NCBI RefSeq assembly: GCF_006439055.1
Contig: NZ_RCZC01000004.1
Span: 254,242-318,241 of the forward strand
Source: Sphingomonas glacialis
GTDB taxonomy: Bacteria > Pseudomonadota > Alphaproteobacteria > Sphingomonadales > Sphingomonadaceae
DNA: 64,000 bases
Direction: 5' to 3'
Both the position numbers and the translations under genes were made by a program. The notes below the pieces were generated by a model, which did not search any database, was not told the DNA's origin, and saw only the letters and a program-made list of their open reading frames with translations. Each line of letters opens with the position of its first letter. Position 1 is the first letter of the stretch. Below, piece by piece: positions 1 to 9,618 of the stretch.

Positions 1-1685
1 AACTTGGCGAGCACATAGCCCGCGCTGCTCTTCTCGGTCGCGTTGAACGCGGCGAGCTGGCTGTTTACCGAAGTCACCGACGGCGCCAGCGCACCCGTCA
101 GGCCGAGCTGGGTCAGCACGCCGGAAAAGTTGTTCTTGAGCTGCGAGGCGATGGCGTAGGGGAAGGTGCGCTGGAAATCGACGTTCGCACCGCTCGCGGT
201 ATAGAAATCCCCATAGCTATTGGCCTGGAACAGGCCGGCGTTGAGCGCTGGGTTGGTCGCCAGTGTCTGCCCGGTATAGCGCAGCGGGTTCTGCTGCGCG
301 ATCGTGCGCTCGGAAAAGCGGAATCCACCCTGGATCGACTTGAGGAAGCTGCCGCCTCCGAAATCGTATTCGCCGTCGAGCCGTCCGGCGATCTCGTCGC
401 CGACATAATGGTTCTCGTTGCGGGTCACCGCGCCGACCGTGTAATTGGCGAGGTTGGCGAGATTGTAGTTGCCGCTCGAGGACGAAGGCGGGTTGGTGCC
501 GAGGTTCTGGGTGAAGGTCGGAACCTTCGTAAGGAGATCGAGCTCGGTGTAGAAAAGGTCGCTCTTCGACTTGGTGTAGGCGACGTCGCCCGTCACCTTG
601 ACGCCGCCGACGGTCCATTTCGCGTTCAGTGCGATCGACTTGTTCTCGTCGAGCGTGTCGCGTTCGGTGCCGCCAGCGGTCAGCGGCGCGTTGGTGAAGG
701 TCGCCTGCGAAACGTCGGTCGTGCCGGGGAACAGCGTGGTGCTGCCCGCGACCGGCGCGATGCCCGCGGTCGTGACGTTGGCATTATACTGCTGCTGCGT
801 AGTCTTGAAGCGCTGATACTGGCCCTCCAGCGTGAATTCGAGGTTAGGCGCCGGACGCCACTGCGCGGCGACATTGGCGCCGATGCGCTGCCGCTCGCCG
901 ACCACGAGTACCTGGTTGAGGCCGTTCGGCGCGAACACCGTCTGCCCCGGGACCAGATCGGCGCGCGGCGTCGGCGCGCCGGTGCCGTCGATGTCCTGGC
1001 GGTACTTGCGGTCCTGATAGGTGAAGCTGCCGAGCAGGCCGATCTCGCCGATCCCAGTGTGCCATTTGTCCGACACAAAGAACGAGCCGCTCGGCGTCGC
1101 CTTCTTGACCGAATCGGCATAGGTCCCGCGCGCCGATGCGCCGATCGTGAAGCCCGGCAGGTCGAGCGGACGCCGCGTCTGAAGATCGACCAGGCCGCCG
1201 AGGCCGCCTTCGATCAGGTCGGCGGTGGAGGCCTTGTAGACGTCGATCCGCGAGATGAGTTCGGCCGGGAAATCCTGCAGGTTGAAGGTGCGCCCGCCGC
1301 CTGCGGTAAACGTCTCGCGGCCGTTGAGCGTGGTCTCGACCTGCGGCAGCCCGCGAATGGCGATCGATCCGCCCTCGCCAAGATCGCGCGAGACCTGCAC
1401 GCCGGTGACGCGCTGCAGCGCTTCGGTCGCATTGTTGTCGGGAAGCTTGCCGATATCCTCGGCGACGATCGAGTCGACGATCGTGCCGGCGTTGCGCTTG
1501 ACCTCGGCCGCCGAGCGGAGGCTGGCGCGCACGCCGCTGACGACGATGTCCTCTTCGGCGCCGGTGGAGGCGTCGGTCGCGCTCGTATCGGTCTGCGCGG
1601 CAGGGGCGGATGCCTGCTGGGCGAGGGCAGGCGTGGCGATCAGCGCGGCGATCGCGGTGCCGGACAAAAGATACAGTGAGCGCAT
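1..1685 (-). CDS. TonB-dependent receptor, C-terminus off the window
   Basis: Outer-membrane active transporter. The frame starting at the ATG at 1685 reads MRSLYLLSG, then a hydrophobic signal peptide ending ATPALAQ, a DIVVSG start to the plug domain and plug motifs such as ATEALQRVTGVQVSRD and SIAIRGL. Barrel strands follow to the window edge without a stop, so about 560 residues are visible and the C-terminal barrel is missing. A GAGAGGGA ribosome site precedes the ATG. It belongs to the large plug-barrel type common in Xanthomonas, Caulobacter and sphingomonads. Two secreted glycoside hydrolases and an MFS transporter nearby suggest that it imports an oligosaccharide. The substrate is inference. 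Confidence 0.93.
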   Translation of the reverse strand, partial: MRSLYLLSGTAIAALIATPALAQQASAPAAQTDTSATDASTGAEEDIVVSGVRASLRSAAEVKRNAGTIVDSIVAEDIGKLPDNNATEALQRVTGVQVSRDLGEGGSIAIRGLPQVETTLNGRETFTAGGGRTFNLQDFPAELISRIDVYKASTADLIEGGLGGLVDLQTRRPLDLPGFTIGASARGTYADSVKKATPSGSFFVSDKWHTGIGEIGLLGSFTYQDRKYRQDIDGTGAPTPRADLVPGQTVFAPNGLNQVLVVGERQRIGANVAAQWRPAPNLEFTLEGQYQRFKTTQQQYNANVTTAGIAPVAGSTTLFPGTTDVSQATFTNAPLTAGGTERDTLDENKSIALNAKWTVGGVKVTGDVAYTKSKSDLFYTELDLLTKVPTFTQNLGTNPPSSSSGNYNLANLANYTVGAVTRNENHYVGDEIAGRLDGEYDFGGGSFLKSIQGGFRFSERTIAQQNPLRYTGQTLATNPALNAGLFQANSYGDFYTASGANVDFQRTFPYAIASQLKNNFSGVLTQLGLTGALAPSVTSVNSQLAAFNATEKSSAGYVLAK

Positions 1686-2086
1686 CAGACAATCCCTCTC
1701 AAAATTCTTATACTTTTCGAATCTACGTTCGAACTACGTTGTCCATGGACGAATAATGCGTGCCTCTATAAATATCAATCGTATTTTTATAAGCCTAATG
1801 GGCGGCGCACGCCCGCCCCTGGCGAGCAGTGCGGGAGAGGCCGCGGCGGTGGCTTGAACCGGGGGGTTGCGTGGGTTCGTGCCGACATGACGGCCGCGCG
1901 CGAAGCGGATTAACGGTGCGCGCACCTTACCTCACCCCGGGCTCATCGCGGGGGCCGTCGTGGTTCGCGTCCTGCGACCGGAGGAGGTGCTGCTCCGTCC
2001 ACCCCGGGACGAGTCCGGGATGGCAAAAAGGCAGGTTGATTGTGCCGAGCTTGCTCTAGCTACGTCAGAGCTCGGGCGCCGCCATT
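1686..2086. other. gene-free upstream region of the TonB receptor
   Basis: No convincing ORF. The 100 bases next to the receptor start are AT-rich and hold two TTCGAA palindromes (about 1717 and 1728), a repeated TACGTT, and the palindrome GTCCATGGAC at 1741-1750. These are plausible operator or promoter elements for the receptor. The remainder is GC-rich with no recognised feature. Confidence 0.4.
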
Positions 2087-2114
2087 GGCACCGATCATCC
2101 GGTCAATCGGTGCC
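2087..2114 (-). terminator. hairpin at the end of ribB
   Basis: Perfect 9-bp inverted repeat, GGCACCGAT at 2087-2095 and ATCGGTGCC at 2106-2114, with a 10-base loop. It spans the ribB stop codon on the minus strand. There is no U-tract, so it may act as an RNA-stability hairpin or a weak terminator. Confidence 0.4.
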
Positions 2115-3245
2115 TGCACCCGGAATCGGCCGCTCGTCGACGATCGACAGACCATAGCCCTTGAGCCCGATCAGCGCATGATGCGTGTTGGTGAGGAGGA
2201 TCATTTCCTCCACCCCCAGTTCGGCGAGGATCTGCGCGCCGACGCCATAGTCGCGCAGCGCCTCTACCTCGGGTTCGCCCGCATCCTTGCCGCGCGCCTT
2301 CATGTAGCGCGTCAGGCCGTCGTTCATCGGGCGGTTGATCACGACGACGACCCCTGCGCCTTCCCCGGCGATGAGCTCCATCGCGCTCGACAGCAGGCCG
2401 GAGCGTTCATTCTGTTCGCCGAACGTGTCGGCCAGATACGACAGTGTGTGCATCCGCACGAGCGTCGGCTTGGCCGGGTCGATCTTGCCCTTGACCAAGG
2501 CAAGCGTCTCGTCGCCCGTCGCCTTGTTGTGGAAAGTGATCGCCTTCCACAGCCCGCCCCATTTCGACTCGAAGGTGGTTTCCGCACGCTTTTCTACGAG
2601 ATGGTCGTGGCGGCGACGGTACGCGATCAGGTCGCGGATCGTGCCGATCTTGAGATTGTGGAACTGCGCGAAGGTCACCAGATCGTCAAGCCGGCTCATT
2701 GTGCCGTCGTCGTTCATGATCTCGCAGATCACGCCCGAGGGATTGAGCCCGGCAAGCCGCGCGACATCGACCGCGGCCTCGGTATGTCCGGTCCGCACCA
2801 GCACGCCACCGTCGCGTGCGACGAGCGGGAAGACATGGCCCGGCGATACGATCTCGGCCTTGCCCTTCGACGAATCGATCGCGACCGCCACGGTGCGCGC
2901 GCGGTCTGCGGCGGAAATGCCGGTGGTGACCCCTTCGCGCGCCTCGATCGAGATGGTGAAGGCGGTCTCGTGGCGGGTGCCGTTCTCGCGCGTCATTAGT
3001 TCGAGGCCGAGTTCGTCGACGCGGCGCCTGGTCAGCGCCAGGCAGATCAGTCCACGCCCGTAGCGGGCCATGAAGTTGATCGCCTCGGGCGTCGCCATTT
3101 GCGCGGGAATGATGAGGTCCCCCTCGTTCTCGCGATCCTCGTCGTCGATCAGGATGAACATCCGGCCGTTCCTGGCGTCGTCGATCAGCTCCTCGGGGCT
3201 GGACAGGAAGCCATGGCGCAGGCGTGCGAGTTCGGGTTTTTGCAC
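2103..3245 (-). CDS. ribB: 3,4-dihydroxy-2-butanone 4-phosphate synthase with degenerate GTP cyclohydrolase II half
   Basis: Riboflavin pathway: converts ribulose 5-phosphate to dihydroxybutanone phosphate and formate. The N-terminal half has the acidic loop [24 protein letters not shown], and the GHVFPL and RTGHTEA motifs of RibB. The C-terminal half has the cyclohydrolase II fold ([20 protein letters not shown]) but none of the three zinc-ligand cysteines, and HRQEGRN is replaced by INRPMND. The second activity is therefore probably absent, as in RibBX-type proteins. I chose the GTG at 3245 because GGAG lies 7 bases upstream; an in-frame extension to 3353 would overlap the preceding gene. 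It lies 77 bases behind a glycoside hydrolase gene on the same strand. Confidence 0.92.
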   Translation of the reverse strand: MQKPELARLRHGFLSSPEELIDDARNGRMFILIDDEDRENEGDLIIPAQMATPEAINFMARYGRGLICLALTRRRVDELGLELMTRENGTRHETAFTISIEAREGVTTGISAADRARTVAVAIDSSKGKAEIVSPGHVFPLVARDGGVLVRTGHTEAAVDVARLAGLNPSGVICEIMNDDGTMSRLDDLVTFAQFHNLKIGTIRDLIAYRRRHDHLVEKRAETTFESKWGGLWKAITFHNKATGDETLALVKGKIDPAKPTLVRMHTLSYLADTFGEQNERSGLLSSAMELIAGEGAGVVVVINRPMNDGLTRYMKARGKDAGEPEVEALRDYGVGAQILAELGVEEMILLTNTHHALIGLKGYGLSIVDERPIPGAGTD

Positions 3246-3322
3246 AGAAATGCTCCATGGGTTCGAGAAGGAGAGTGTTGGCGCTCTATGAGCAGTGCCG
3301 CGTGCGTGCAACGCCGCGCCGC

Positions 3323-4903
3323 TCATACCTTGATCAGCCGCACCGCCTGCCACGGCGTGCCTGGCAGCGCGAGCGTCGGTCGTTTGGGATCGTGGAAATC
3401 ATAGGCATCGCGCGGCGACATCGCGAACACGCCGTCGACCGGGGTGATCGTCATGTTCCAGGTATCGATCACCTCGGCGCGGTAGCTGCCATGCGTATCG
3501 TTGGCGCGGCCGGGGAGGGTGACCGCCCATTCGCTCGGCCGCGCGGCACCGAAGTAGCGCAGATAATATTCGAATTTCTTGCCGGCGAGGTGATATCCGC
3601 CCCAGGTGTCGATCGGTTCGATCCCGGGCGCTGGCGCCGCTTCCAGGATACGGCGGAGGAAGGCGAGCCGCGGGACGCTGGTGCCGATCAGCTTTCCGCC
3701 CTGGCCGAGCCACGACGTATCGGCATTGTGATCGTCGCTGAAGGTTTCGCTGTGCCCGACATAGGTGCCGCCGATCGTGCCCCACCAGAAGCGCTCGACC
3801 AGTTCCTCGCCCTTGAGCCGGCCCCAGCGCTTGTCCGAATTGCCCTCGTACAGCACTTCATCGAAGATGACGGGCTTCAGCGCGAAGCTGCGGTGCAGTT
3901 GTGCCGGCACGTCGTCCATCACCGCCGCGCCGTTCTGCACGCTGGCATGCGTGATCCACGGCTTGCGATGGTCGTAATAGACAGTGATCTGATGGATCGA
4001 GCGCAGCCGGTCATGCGGGTCGGCGGCCTGCAGCACCTCGAACAGATGATCCCAATCCGCGACCGTCTTGGTCAGGATCGCGTCATATTCATTGCCCATC
4101 GCCCACCACACGTTGCGAAACGCGCCGAACCGCGCGGCGACGTAGCGCAGGTAGCGCTCGTCGTCGCTGCGCGTCATGTCGGAATAGCCGCGCTTGGCGT
4201 CATAGGGGTGGTAGAGGATCAGATCGGCCTCGATCCCGAGCTCACCGAGCCGCCGGATGCGATCCTCGAAGCGCCGGAAGTAGGCCGGGTCGGGGCGGGC
4301 AGGGTCCCAGTCGTGCAAGCCCGCACCGGCGCGCGCGAACGGGTTTGTTGCGACCGAAGCGACGTTTGGAAACAGGCACATCCGCATCTTGTTGAACGGT
4401 GCGGTGCGCAGAGTCGCCAGCGTCTCAACACACTTCGCGTCGGATTGCAGCGCCCAGGAATAGGAGGTCGTGCCGATCTGGCGGAACGGCGTGCCGTCGG
4501 CATAGGCGAAATGATAGCCGTCGCGCGTGACGCGCACCGGGCCGTGATTGTCGCGCGCGGGCTCGATGCACTGGAGCACGCCTGCCTTGCCGTCGAGCGG
4601 CTCGACATTGCTCTGGCTGCGCCAGCTCCAGCGGCCGAGTTCGGGCGGGCTGAAGCGGATGCGGTAGACGCCCTCGCCGTCGTAGAAGCCGGGGACAGTG
4701 ACTTGCATGCCGTCGCAGGTGAAGGTCGCGGCGACATGGACATCGTCGAACGAATTGCCCTGCGACGGCCCTTGCAGCACGATTTCGTGAACGCCCCAGC
4801 GCTCGATCCGCGCTGGCGCCGCTGCCGCCATCGCGGGCGTCGCCGCTACCGTCCCGACCGCAATCGCACCCCGCAGCACATGCCGACGTGAAACGCTCAT
4901 CAT
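3323..4903 (-). CDS. Tat-exported glycoside hydrolase, DUF5060-DUF4038 type
   Basis: Probable periplasmic or secreted glycosidase. Starts MMSVSRRHVLRG, a twin-arginine signal with a hydrophobic stretch ending TPAMAAAA. An N-terminal beta-sandwich of DUF5060 type (WGVHEIVLQG, FYDGEGVYRIRF) is followed by a TIM barrel of DUF4038 type. WAMGNEYD carries the likely acid/base Glu and VIFDEVLYEG the likely nucleophile. A C-terminal beta domain closes the protein. About 525 residues; the ATG at 4903 or 4900 follows GGGAGAGG, so an upstream extension to 4957 is unlikely. It is divergent from the sugar transporter gene, with a shared promoter region of about 145 bases. Substrate unknown; assignment to a numbered GH family would need profile searches. 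Confidence 0.85.
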   Translation of the reverse strand: MMSVSRRHVLRGAIAVGTVAATPAMAAAAPARIERWGVHEIVLQGPSQGNSFDDVHVAATFTCDGMQVTVPGFYDGEGVYRIRFSPPELGRWSWRSQSNVEPLDGKAGVLQCIEPARDNHGPVRVTRDGYHFAYADGTPFRQIGTTSYSWALQSDAKCVETLATLRTAPFNKMRMCLFPNVASVATNPFARAGAGLHDWDPARPDPAYFRRFEDRIRRLGELGIEADLILYHPYDAKRGYSDMTRSDDERYLRYVAARFGAFRNVWWAMGNEYDAILTKTVADWDHLFEVLQAADPHDRLRSIHQITVYYDHRKPWITHASVQNGAAVMDDVPAQLHRSFALKPVIFDEVLYEGNSDKRWGRLKGEELVERFWWGTIGGTYVGHSETFSDDHNADTSWLGQGGKLIGTSVPRLAFLRRILEAAPAPGIEPIDTWGGYHLAGKKFEYYLRYFGAARPSEWAVTLPGRANDTHGSYRAEVIDTWNMTITPVDGVFAMSPRDAYDFHDPKRPTLALPGTPWQAVRLIKV

Positions 4904-5048
4904 CCTCTCCCAGCTTTCCTCGGGCGAGCGATCGTGGCCGCTTGCCCTCGCCCTCATAGCCGATTAGACCCCGATTAATACTATCATATACATGCGCGAC
5001 CACACGATCCTCATCGGTACGCGCAGTGGGCGAGATTGGAGAGATTTG

Positions 5049-6335
5049 ATGACGACAGCCGCCCCGATACCGTCCAGTTCGCGCGAAGACTGGAAGAACA
5101 CGATCCTGGCGGGGCTGGCCAATTACATCGATGCCGGCTCGATCGTCGCTGGCGGCGCCGCGCTCGCAATGTGGACCGAAGCCTATCGCATGAGCAACAG
5201 CTTGGTCGGGACGATCGGCGCGCTTGGACCAAACGCCATTTCCGCCGGCGTCGGCGCATTGATCGGTGGGCGGCTGTGCGACCTATTCGGGCGCAAGAAG
5301 ATCTATCAGTACGACATGCTGTTCTACGCCTTCGGCATGCTGTGGCTGGTGTTCGCGATGAACGCCTGGATGGTGATCCTCGGTTTCTTCCTGGTCGGCA
5401 TCGCGGTCGGTGCCGACATTCCGGCGTCCTGGTCGCTGATCGCCGAGATCGCGCCTAAGGGCCAGCGCGGCAAGCATAGTGGCGTGGCGCAGGTGCTGTG
5501 GTATCTCGGGCCCGTCGTCGTGCTGCTGCTGTTCCTGCTGGTCGCGCCGCTCGGTCTGCTGGGCGCGCGGCTCGTCTTCGCGCATCTCGCGATCCTTGCG
5601 GTGGCGCTCACCTTCCTCCGCTCGAGCATGCATGAGTCACCCGCCTGGCTCGAAGCCCAGGTCGCCAAGAAGGCGCGGCTGCCCGGGGTCAAGGCCCCGG
5701 GCGCGAAATGGCGCGACCTGTTCACGCGCCAGCACATCGGATCGATGGCGTTTCTGATCGGCATGTACGTGTTCTGGAATCTGTGGGCCGGCACCAACGG
5801 CTTCTTCCTGCCGTACATCCTGCGCACCGTCGGCAACCAGAGCCAGACCGCCGCGGTCGCGCTGACGGTGCTCAGCTTCGTCGTCGGCATGGCGTCGATC
5901 TATTTCATCTTCATGCAGATTTCCGACAAGGTGAACCAGAGGCTGCTGTTTGGCATCTCCGCCGTCATCCAGGTGATCGGCATGTCGCTGTTCGCGATCT
6001 TCCCGCTGACGCTGCCTGTCGCCATCATCCACATTCTGCTCATGTCGATCGGCCAAGGCTTCGGCGCGCAGTCCTTCTTCCAGCTGTGGAGTTCGGAGAT
6101 GTTCCCGACGCTGTTGCGCAGCACCGCACAAGGAGTGATGTTTGCGATCGTGCGCATCACGCTAGGGGTGTGGTCGTTCTTCGTGCCGGCGCTGACTGCG
6201 ACGGGCTTCCATACGCTTGCCTGGATCCTGACCGGCTTCTTGGTAGCGAGCGGCCTGATCGGCGTGATCTGGGCGCCGCGCAACGAGGGCAAATCGCTCG
6301 AGGAACTCGACGCGGCGCGGATCGCGGCGGCGTAA
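5049..6335 (+). CDS. MFS transporter, sugar porter type
   Basis: Inner-membrane transporter, about 428 residues with 12 predicted membrane segments. The loop between segments 2 and 3 has the MFS signature GGRLCDLFGRKK, and the corresponding second-half loop contains a QISDKVNQR stretch. The start MTTAAPIPSS was chosen because GGAGAG lies 5 bases upstream; the longer frame from 4992 lacks such a site. It is 33 bases upstream of the second glycoside hydrolase gene and divergent from the first. The likely job is cytoplasmic uptake of the monosaccharide released by the two hydrolases. Confidence 0.88.
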   Translation: MTTAAPIPSSSREDWKNTILAGLANYIDAGSIVAGGAALAMWTEAYRMSNSLVGTIGALGPNAISAGVGALIGGRLCDLFGRKKIYQYDMLFYAFGMLWLVFAMNAWMVILGFFLVGIAVGADIPASWSLIAEIAPKGQRGKHSGVAQVLWYLGPVVVLLLFLLVAPLGLLGARLVFAHLAILAVALTFLRSSMHESPAWLEAQVAKKARLPGVKAPGAKWRDLFTRQHIGSMAFLIGMYVFWNLWAGTNGFFLPYILRTVGNQSQTAAVALTVLSFVVGMASIYFIFMQISDKVNQRLLFGISAVIQVIGMSLFAIFPLTLPVAIIHILLMSIGQGFGAQSFFQLWSSEMFPTLLRSTAQGVMFAIVRITLGVWSFFVPALTATGFHTLAWILTGFLVASGLIGVIWAPRNEGKSLEELDAARIAAA

Positions 6336-6368
6336 CGCCGCGCGACGTTCGTACAAAGAGGGTATTTC

Positions 6369-7757
6369 ATGCGCCGGCTGATTCACTGCCTTGCTCTGCT
6401 TGCAGTCGGCATTCCCCTTGCGCCGGCCAGCGCGCAGGACCGCACGCCGCAGCTCACCGTGTCCCCCAACGGTCGCTATTTCGAGGCGGGCGGCAAGCCG
6501 TTCTTCTGGTTGGGCGACACCGGCTGGCTTTTGTTGGCCAAGCTCGACCGCGACGATACCGAACGTTATTTCGCCAAGCGCGAGGCGCAGGGCTTCAACG
6601 TCATCCAGGTCATGATCCTGCACCGTCCCGAGATGCGCAATCCGCTCACTGGCCCGGCCCTGGTGGACGGCGATATCGCGCGCCCGCGGACGACCCCCGG
6701 CAACGACCCGGCCACGCCCGGGGAATATGATTATTGGGACCATCTCGACTGGGTGATCGATCGTGCGGCGGCGCACGGGATCTACCTCGCGCTGGTGCCC
6801 GCTTGGGGGACCTTCGCCGAGATGCGCCAGCTGACTGTCGACACCGCGCCGATCTATGGGAAATTCCTGGCCGAACGATATAAGGATAAGCCCAACATCA
6901 TCTGGATCAATGGCGGCGATACGCATGCCGATATGGCAACGCTCGCCTGGCAGGCGCTCGGCAAGACGATCAAGGCGATCGATCCGAAGCACCTGATGAC
7001 CTTCCACCCGTTCGGGCGGACCGCTTCCTCCTGGGTCTTCCACACCGCGAGCTGGCTCGACTTCAATATGTTCCAGTCGGGCCACCAGGATTATGCGCAG
7101 GACACGCAGCGCGCCGCCTGGGGCGAGGACAATTGGCGCTATGTCGCAGATGATTGGAAGCGCACCCCGGTGCGCCCGACGCTCGACGGCGAGCCGAGCT
7201 ACGAAAATATCCCGCACGGCCTCGACATGGTGCAGACGCCGATCTGGCGCGCAGCCGACGCGCGGCGCTATGCCTGGTGGTCGGTCCTGGCGGGCGCTCC
7301 TGGCCACACCTATGGCGAGAACAGCGTGATGCAATTTCACGTCACGGGGGCGAAATCAGCCTATTGGGCGCACATTCCCTGGCAGGAAGCGATCGATGAA
7401 CCTGGCGCAACGCAGATGCGCTATCTCAAAGACCTGATGCTGTCCCGCCCGGTTGACGGGCGGGTTCCCGACCAGTGGCTGATCATTGGCAACGGCACAC
7501 GCTACGATCGGGTCGCCGCATCGCGCGGCCGCGGGTACGCGATCGCCTACAGCTACACAGGAAAACCCTTCTCAGTCCGAATGGGAAAGGTCGGAAGCAA
7601 ACGCGTGCGTGCCGCCTGGTTCGATCCGCGGACCGGACGTTCTACCCCGATCGGCGTATTTTCTCATCGTAGCATCCAGCGGTTTACTCCACCGGCCGGA
7701 GGGAGTGCCGGGCATGATTGGGCCTTGGTTCTCGATGAGGTCGCGACCAGAGAATAA
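6369..7757 (+). CDS. secreted glycoside hydrolase, DUF4038 (apiosidase-like)
   Basis: 462 residues with a Sec signal peptide (LLAVGIPLAPASAQ). The DUF4038 TIM barrel includes FFWLGDTGWLLLAKLDRDD near residues 45-60, FNVIQVMILHRPE, and IIWINGGDTHAD. LDGEPSYENIPHG carries a conserved Glu typical of the family nucleophile region. The C-terminal 85 residues (from IIGNGTRYDRV) fit the beta domain annotated as putative collagen-binding (PF12904 type). In this family GH140 members release apiose from pectin; that activity is possible here but not shown. AAGAGGG precedes the ATG. It forms an operon with the upstream MFS gene. Confidence 0.85.
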   Translation: MRRLIHCLALLAVGIPLAPASAQDRTPQLTVSPNGRYFEAGGKPFFWLGDTGWLLLAKLDRDDTERYFAKREAQGFNVIQVMILHRPEMRNPLTGPALVDGDIARPRTTPGNDPATPGEYDYWDHLDWVIDRAAAHGIYLALVPAWGTFAEMRQLTVDTAPIYGKFLAERYKDKPNIIWINGGDTHADMATLAWQALGKTIKAIDPKHLMTFHPFGRTASSWVFHTASWLDFNMFQSGHQDYAQDTQRAAWGEDNWRYVADDWKRTPVRPTLDGEPSYENIPHGLDMVQTPIWRAADARRYAWWSVLAGAPGHTYGENSVMQFHVTGAKSAYWAHIPWQEAIDEPGATQMRYLKDLMLSRPVDGRVPDQWLIIGNGTRYDRVAASRGRGYAIAYSYTGKPFSVRMGKVGSKRVRAAWFDPRTGRSTPIGVFSHRSIQRFTPPAGGSAGHDWALVLDEVATRE

Positions 7758-7785
7758 GCGCTACCAAGATCGGGTTCCATAAATC

Positions 7786-8181
7786 CTAAGTTACATAATT
7801 ATCGTTATGTTTCAAATACTTATGAATTTTGTAACCCCTACGGGAGGGGATCTGGTACCCTAAGAATGGCGGAAAACCGCCACCGCTGACGGGTGACAAC
7901 GGATAGCGGTGCCGCAACGTTGGCCGCCACCGTAGATCCAACAGATCCTCGAATGCCCGGGTGTGAAGTGCACCTACGCAGTATCCGGCAACTCCGTGCT
8001 GATCCTCGATGACCAACGCGAGTTCGGGCTCTAAGGTGGCATAGGGAGCAGCGTAGACATGCCCGAGCAGCTCTGGGTCGTGAAACTCGCGAGAGGCGTC
8101 GGAGCCGCCATCGCCGGTTGCGAGCGCTATGTCGTGGAGCGCATCGAGGTCGGTCGACGCATAGTTGCGGATGATCGGCAT
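7786..8181 (-). pseudogene. truncated GNAT acetyltransferase
   Basis: The first 85 residues look like a GNAT N-terminus: MPIIRNYASTDLDALHDIAL, a Tyr-Ala-Ala-Pro-Tyr segment, and EDQHGVAGYCVGALHTRAFED. After RHRYPLSP the frame runs into unrelated sequence and stops. The acetyl-CoA-binding half of the fold (another 100 or so residues) is absent. I read it as the 5' fragment of an acetyltransferase gene cut by a deletion or insertion around 7890. Confidence 0.6.
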
Positions 8182-8514
8182 CTCATGTGCCTAGCAGCTA
8201 TCACGCACCTTCCGAACCAGCGCTTTCAACTGTCGGTGCGACGGGGTGGGGCAGGCCAAATATCAAGACCTACGCATTCAAGGCAGCCCTTTCATCGGCA
8301 TGGAAGTGCCGATGGAGTTGGAAGCCGGAAAGCTGTCAAGAATGGCGGGGACTCAGTCGAGGCCGTCCAACCTTCTGGCGGCGAAAGTCCACTAGGATAC
8401 GACGGTCGTCCGCCCACACGAATTTCTGGTTCGTCCCAGCATTCGCCGTCCTCGCTTCACGAAGCTGCTGGTTTGCGTTCGCGATGCTGACGATGTTTGA
8501 GCACTGATACCCCG
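8182..8514. other. gene-poor stretch
   Basis: Open frames exist on the plus strand but none has a recognisable domain, ribosome site or consistent codon bias. I see no RNA gene or repeat here. Confidence 0.4.
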
Positions 8515-8931
8515 TTAAGTTTCCCTAGCTCGGTTCCGCGCCGCCCGTAGTTGCTTGACGTAGTCGACTACCGCCTCTGGCTCGTATGGCTTGATGAGAT
8601 GAGGACCGCTTTCGCAAAGATCTGCGGCCGTGTCGGCAACGCCTTCAAGGCTCCCAGCGAGGCGGACCTCTAGTTGGGGCTGATGACTCCTCACCCAATG
8701 CGCCAGGCCGAACGCCGGCTGAGAGCCTATCGCACCGACATCACACAGAATCACGTCGATACCCAGAGAGGCCTCGCTCAAGGCCGTGATTGCTTCGTCG
8801 GTCGTGGCCGCCTCCACGACGCCATAACCGCAATGCCGAAGGTAGTCGGCGATCACGTGTCGTGAAATGACGTCGGAATCGACGATCAATATGGACGGGG
8901 TAGGGCCGGGAGATCTCGTCGGGGCGCTCAT
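8515..8931 (-). CDS. single-domain response regulator (receiver)
   Basis: 138 residues, essentially one receiver domain. SILIVDSDV gives the acidic pocket, VILCDVG the phospho-acceptor Asp, a Ser in LAGS replaces the usual Thr/Ser position, and LIKPYE has the conserved Lys-Pro. There is no output domain. The start ATG overlaps the stop of the upstream receiver gene by 4 bases (ATGA), so the two are translationally coupled and presumably phosphorylated by a kinase encoded elsewhere. The acidic pocket reads DSD rather than EDD, so Mg binding could be weaker. Confidence 0.85.
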   Translation of the reverse strand: MSAPTRSPGPTPSILIVDSDVISRHVIADYLRHCGYGVVEAATTDEAITALSEASLGIDVILCDVGAIGSQPAFGLAHWVRSHQPQLEVRLAGSLEGVADTAADLCESGPHLIKPYEPEAVVDYVKQLRAARNRARET

Positions 8932-9332
8932 CTGAGTTTTGCGACTTCCTGTTCCACAACCGCAAGGGCATCGTGCATGCCATAAGGCTTCGCCAGGAAG
9001 CCCACAGCGCCCTCGGCTAGCGCAATTTCGGGGGCGAGATGGCCGGAGGTGAGGATGAAGGGCAACTCAGCGAGATTCTGCCGAGCGAATGCCAACAGCG
9101 CCAATCCATCGGTCGAGCCTGGCATGCGCACGTCGCTGAGAACGAGGTCAAACACCACCCCGGCCTTCAGAAGGTCGAGCGCCTCGTCACCGCTGACAGC
9201 TTCGATCACTTCATAGCCTGCGTCGCGCAGCACGTCGGTGATTAACATCCGGATAAGCAGCTCATCCTCAACCACTAGCAGACGCGCGGGGCGAGAATCT
9301 GCTGCGTCCAGCGCCTCTTTTACAACATGCAT
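8928..9332 (-). CDS. single-domain response regulator (CheY-like)
   Basis: 134 residues. The complete receiver signature is LLVVEDE (acidic pair), LVLSDVRMPG (phospho-acceptor Asp), LTSGH (Thr/Ser) and LAKPYG (Lys). No output domain. It is the first gene of a two-gene unit and overlaps the next receiver by ATGA. The sequence type matches the CheY-like receivers that accompany HWE/PAS kinases in alphaproteobacteria, but no kinase is nearby. Confidence 0.88.
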   Translation of the reverse strand: MHVVKEALDAADSRPARLLVVEDELLIRMLITDVLRDAGYEVIEAVSGDEALDLLKAGVVFDLVLSDVRMPGSTDGLALLAFARQNLAELPFILTSGHLAPEIALAEGAVGFLAKPYGMHDALAVVEQEVAKLR

Positions 9333-9618
9333 TTGGGTCTAATTCCGCTTCATTAAACGAACGGAGCGCGGGGATGTTTGTTCCTCGACAGGCATTTATG
9401 CTGTCAAGGATCGCGGCCAACGATCGAAGCTAACAAACGTGCGGGCTCCATGCCCCAACCAGAAGACGATTGATTCGCTATCCGGATGCCGCGCTGAGCA
9501 GGCAGGAAGCGGTGCGGGCAGCTCTCGGCCGCGGTGTCCGGCAACGAGCGCCGTACGAGATCGTCGCGCCGCGCCGCACGCCTAGGGTGGGCTTTGCACT
9601 GCCGCCCTGCTGGAAGGT

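Noticed and set aside
408..1679. 423-residue plus-strand ORF
   Set aside because: Arg/Ala-rich antisense of the TonB receptor; high-GC shadow without domain signal.
3224..4891. 555-residue plus-strand ORF
   Set aside because: Exact antisense of the glycoside hydrolase; composition typical of a shadow frame.
6162..7340. 392-residue minus-strand ORF
   Set aside because: Antisense of the DUF4038 hydrolase; no recognisable motif.
7832..7857. GTAACC as a sixth sigma-F promoter
   Set aside because: No CGAA at spacing 16; other GTAACC occurrences near 12045, 28155, 49105 and 60945 fail the same test.
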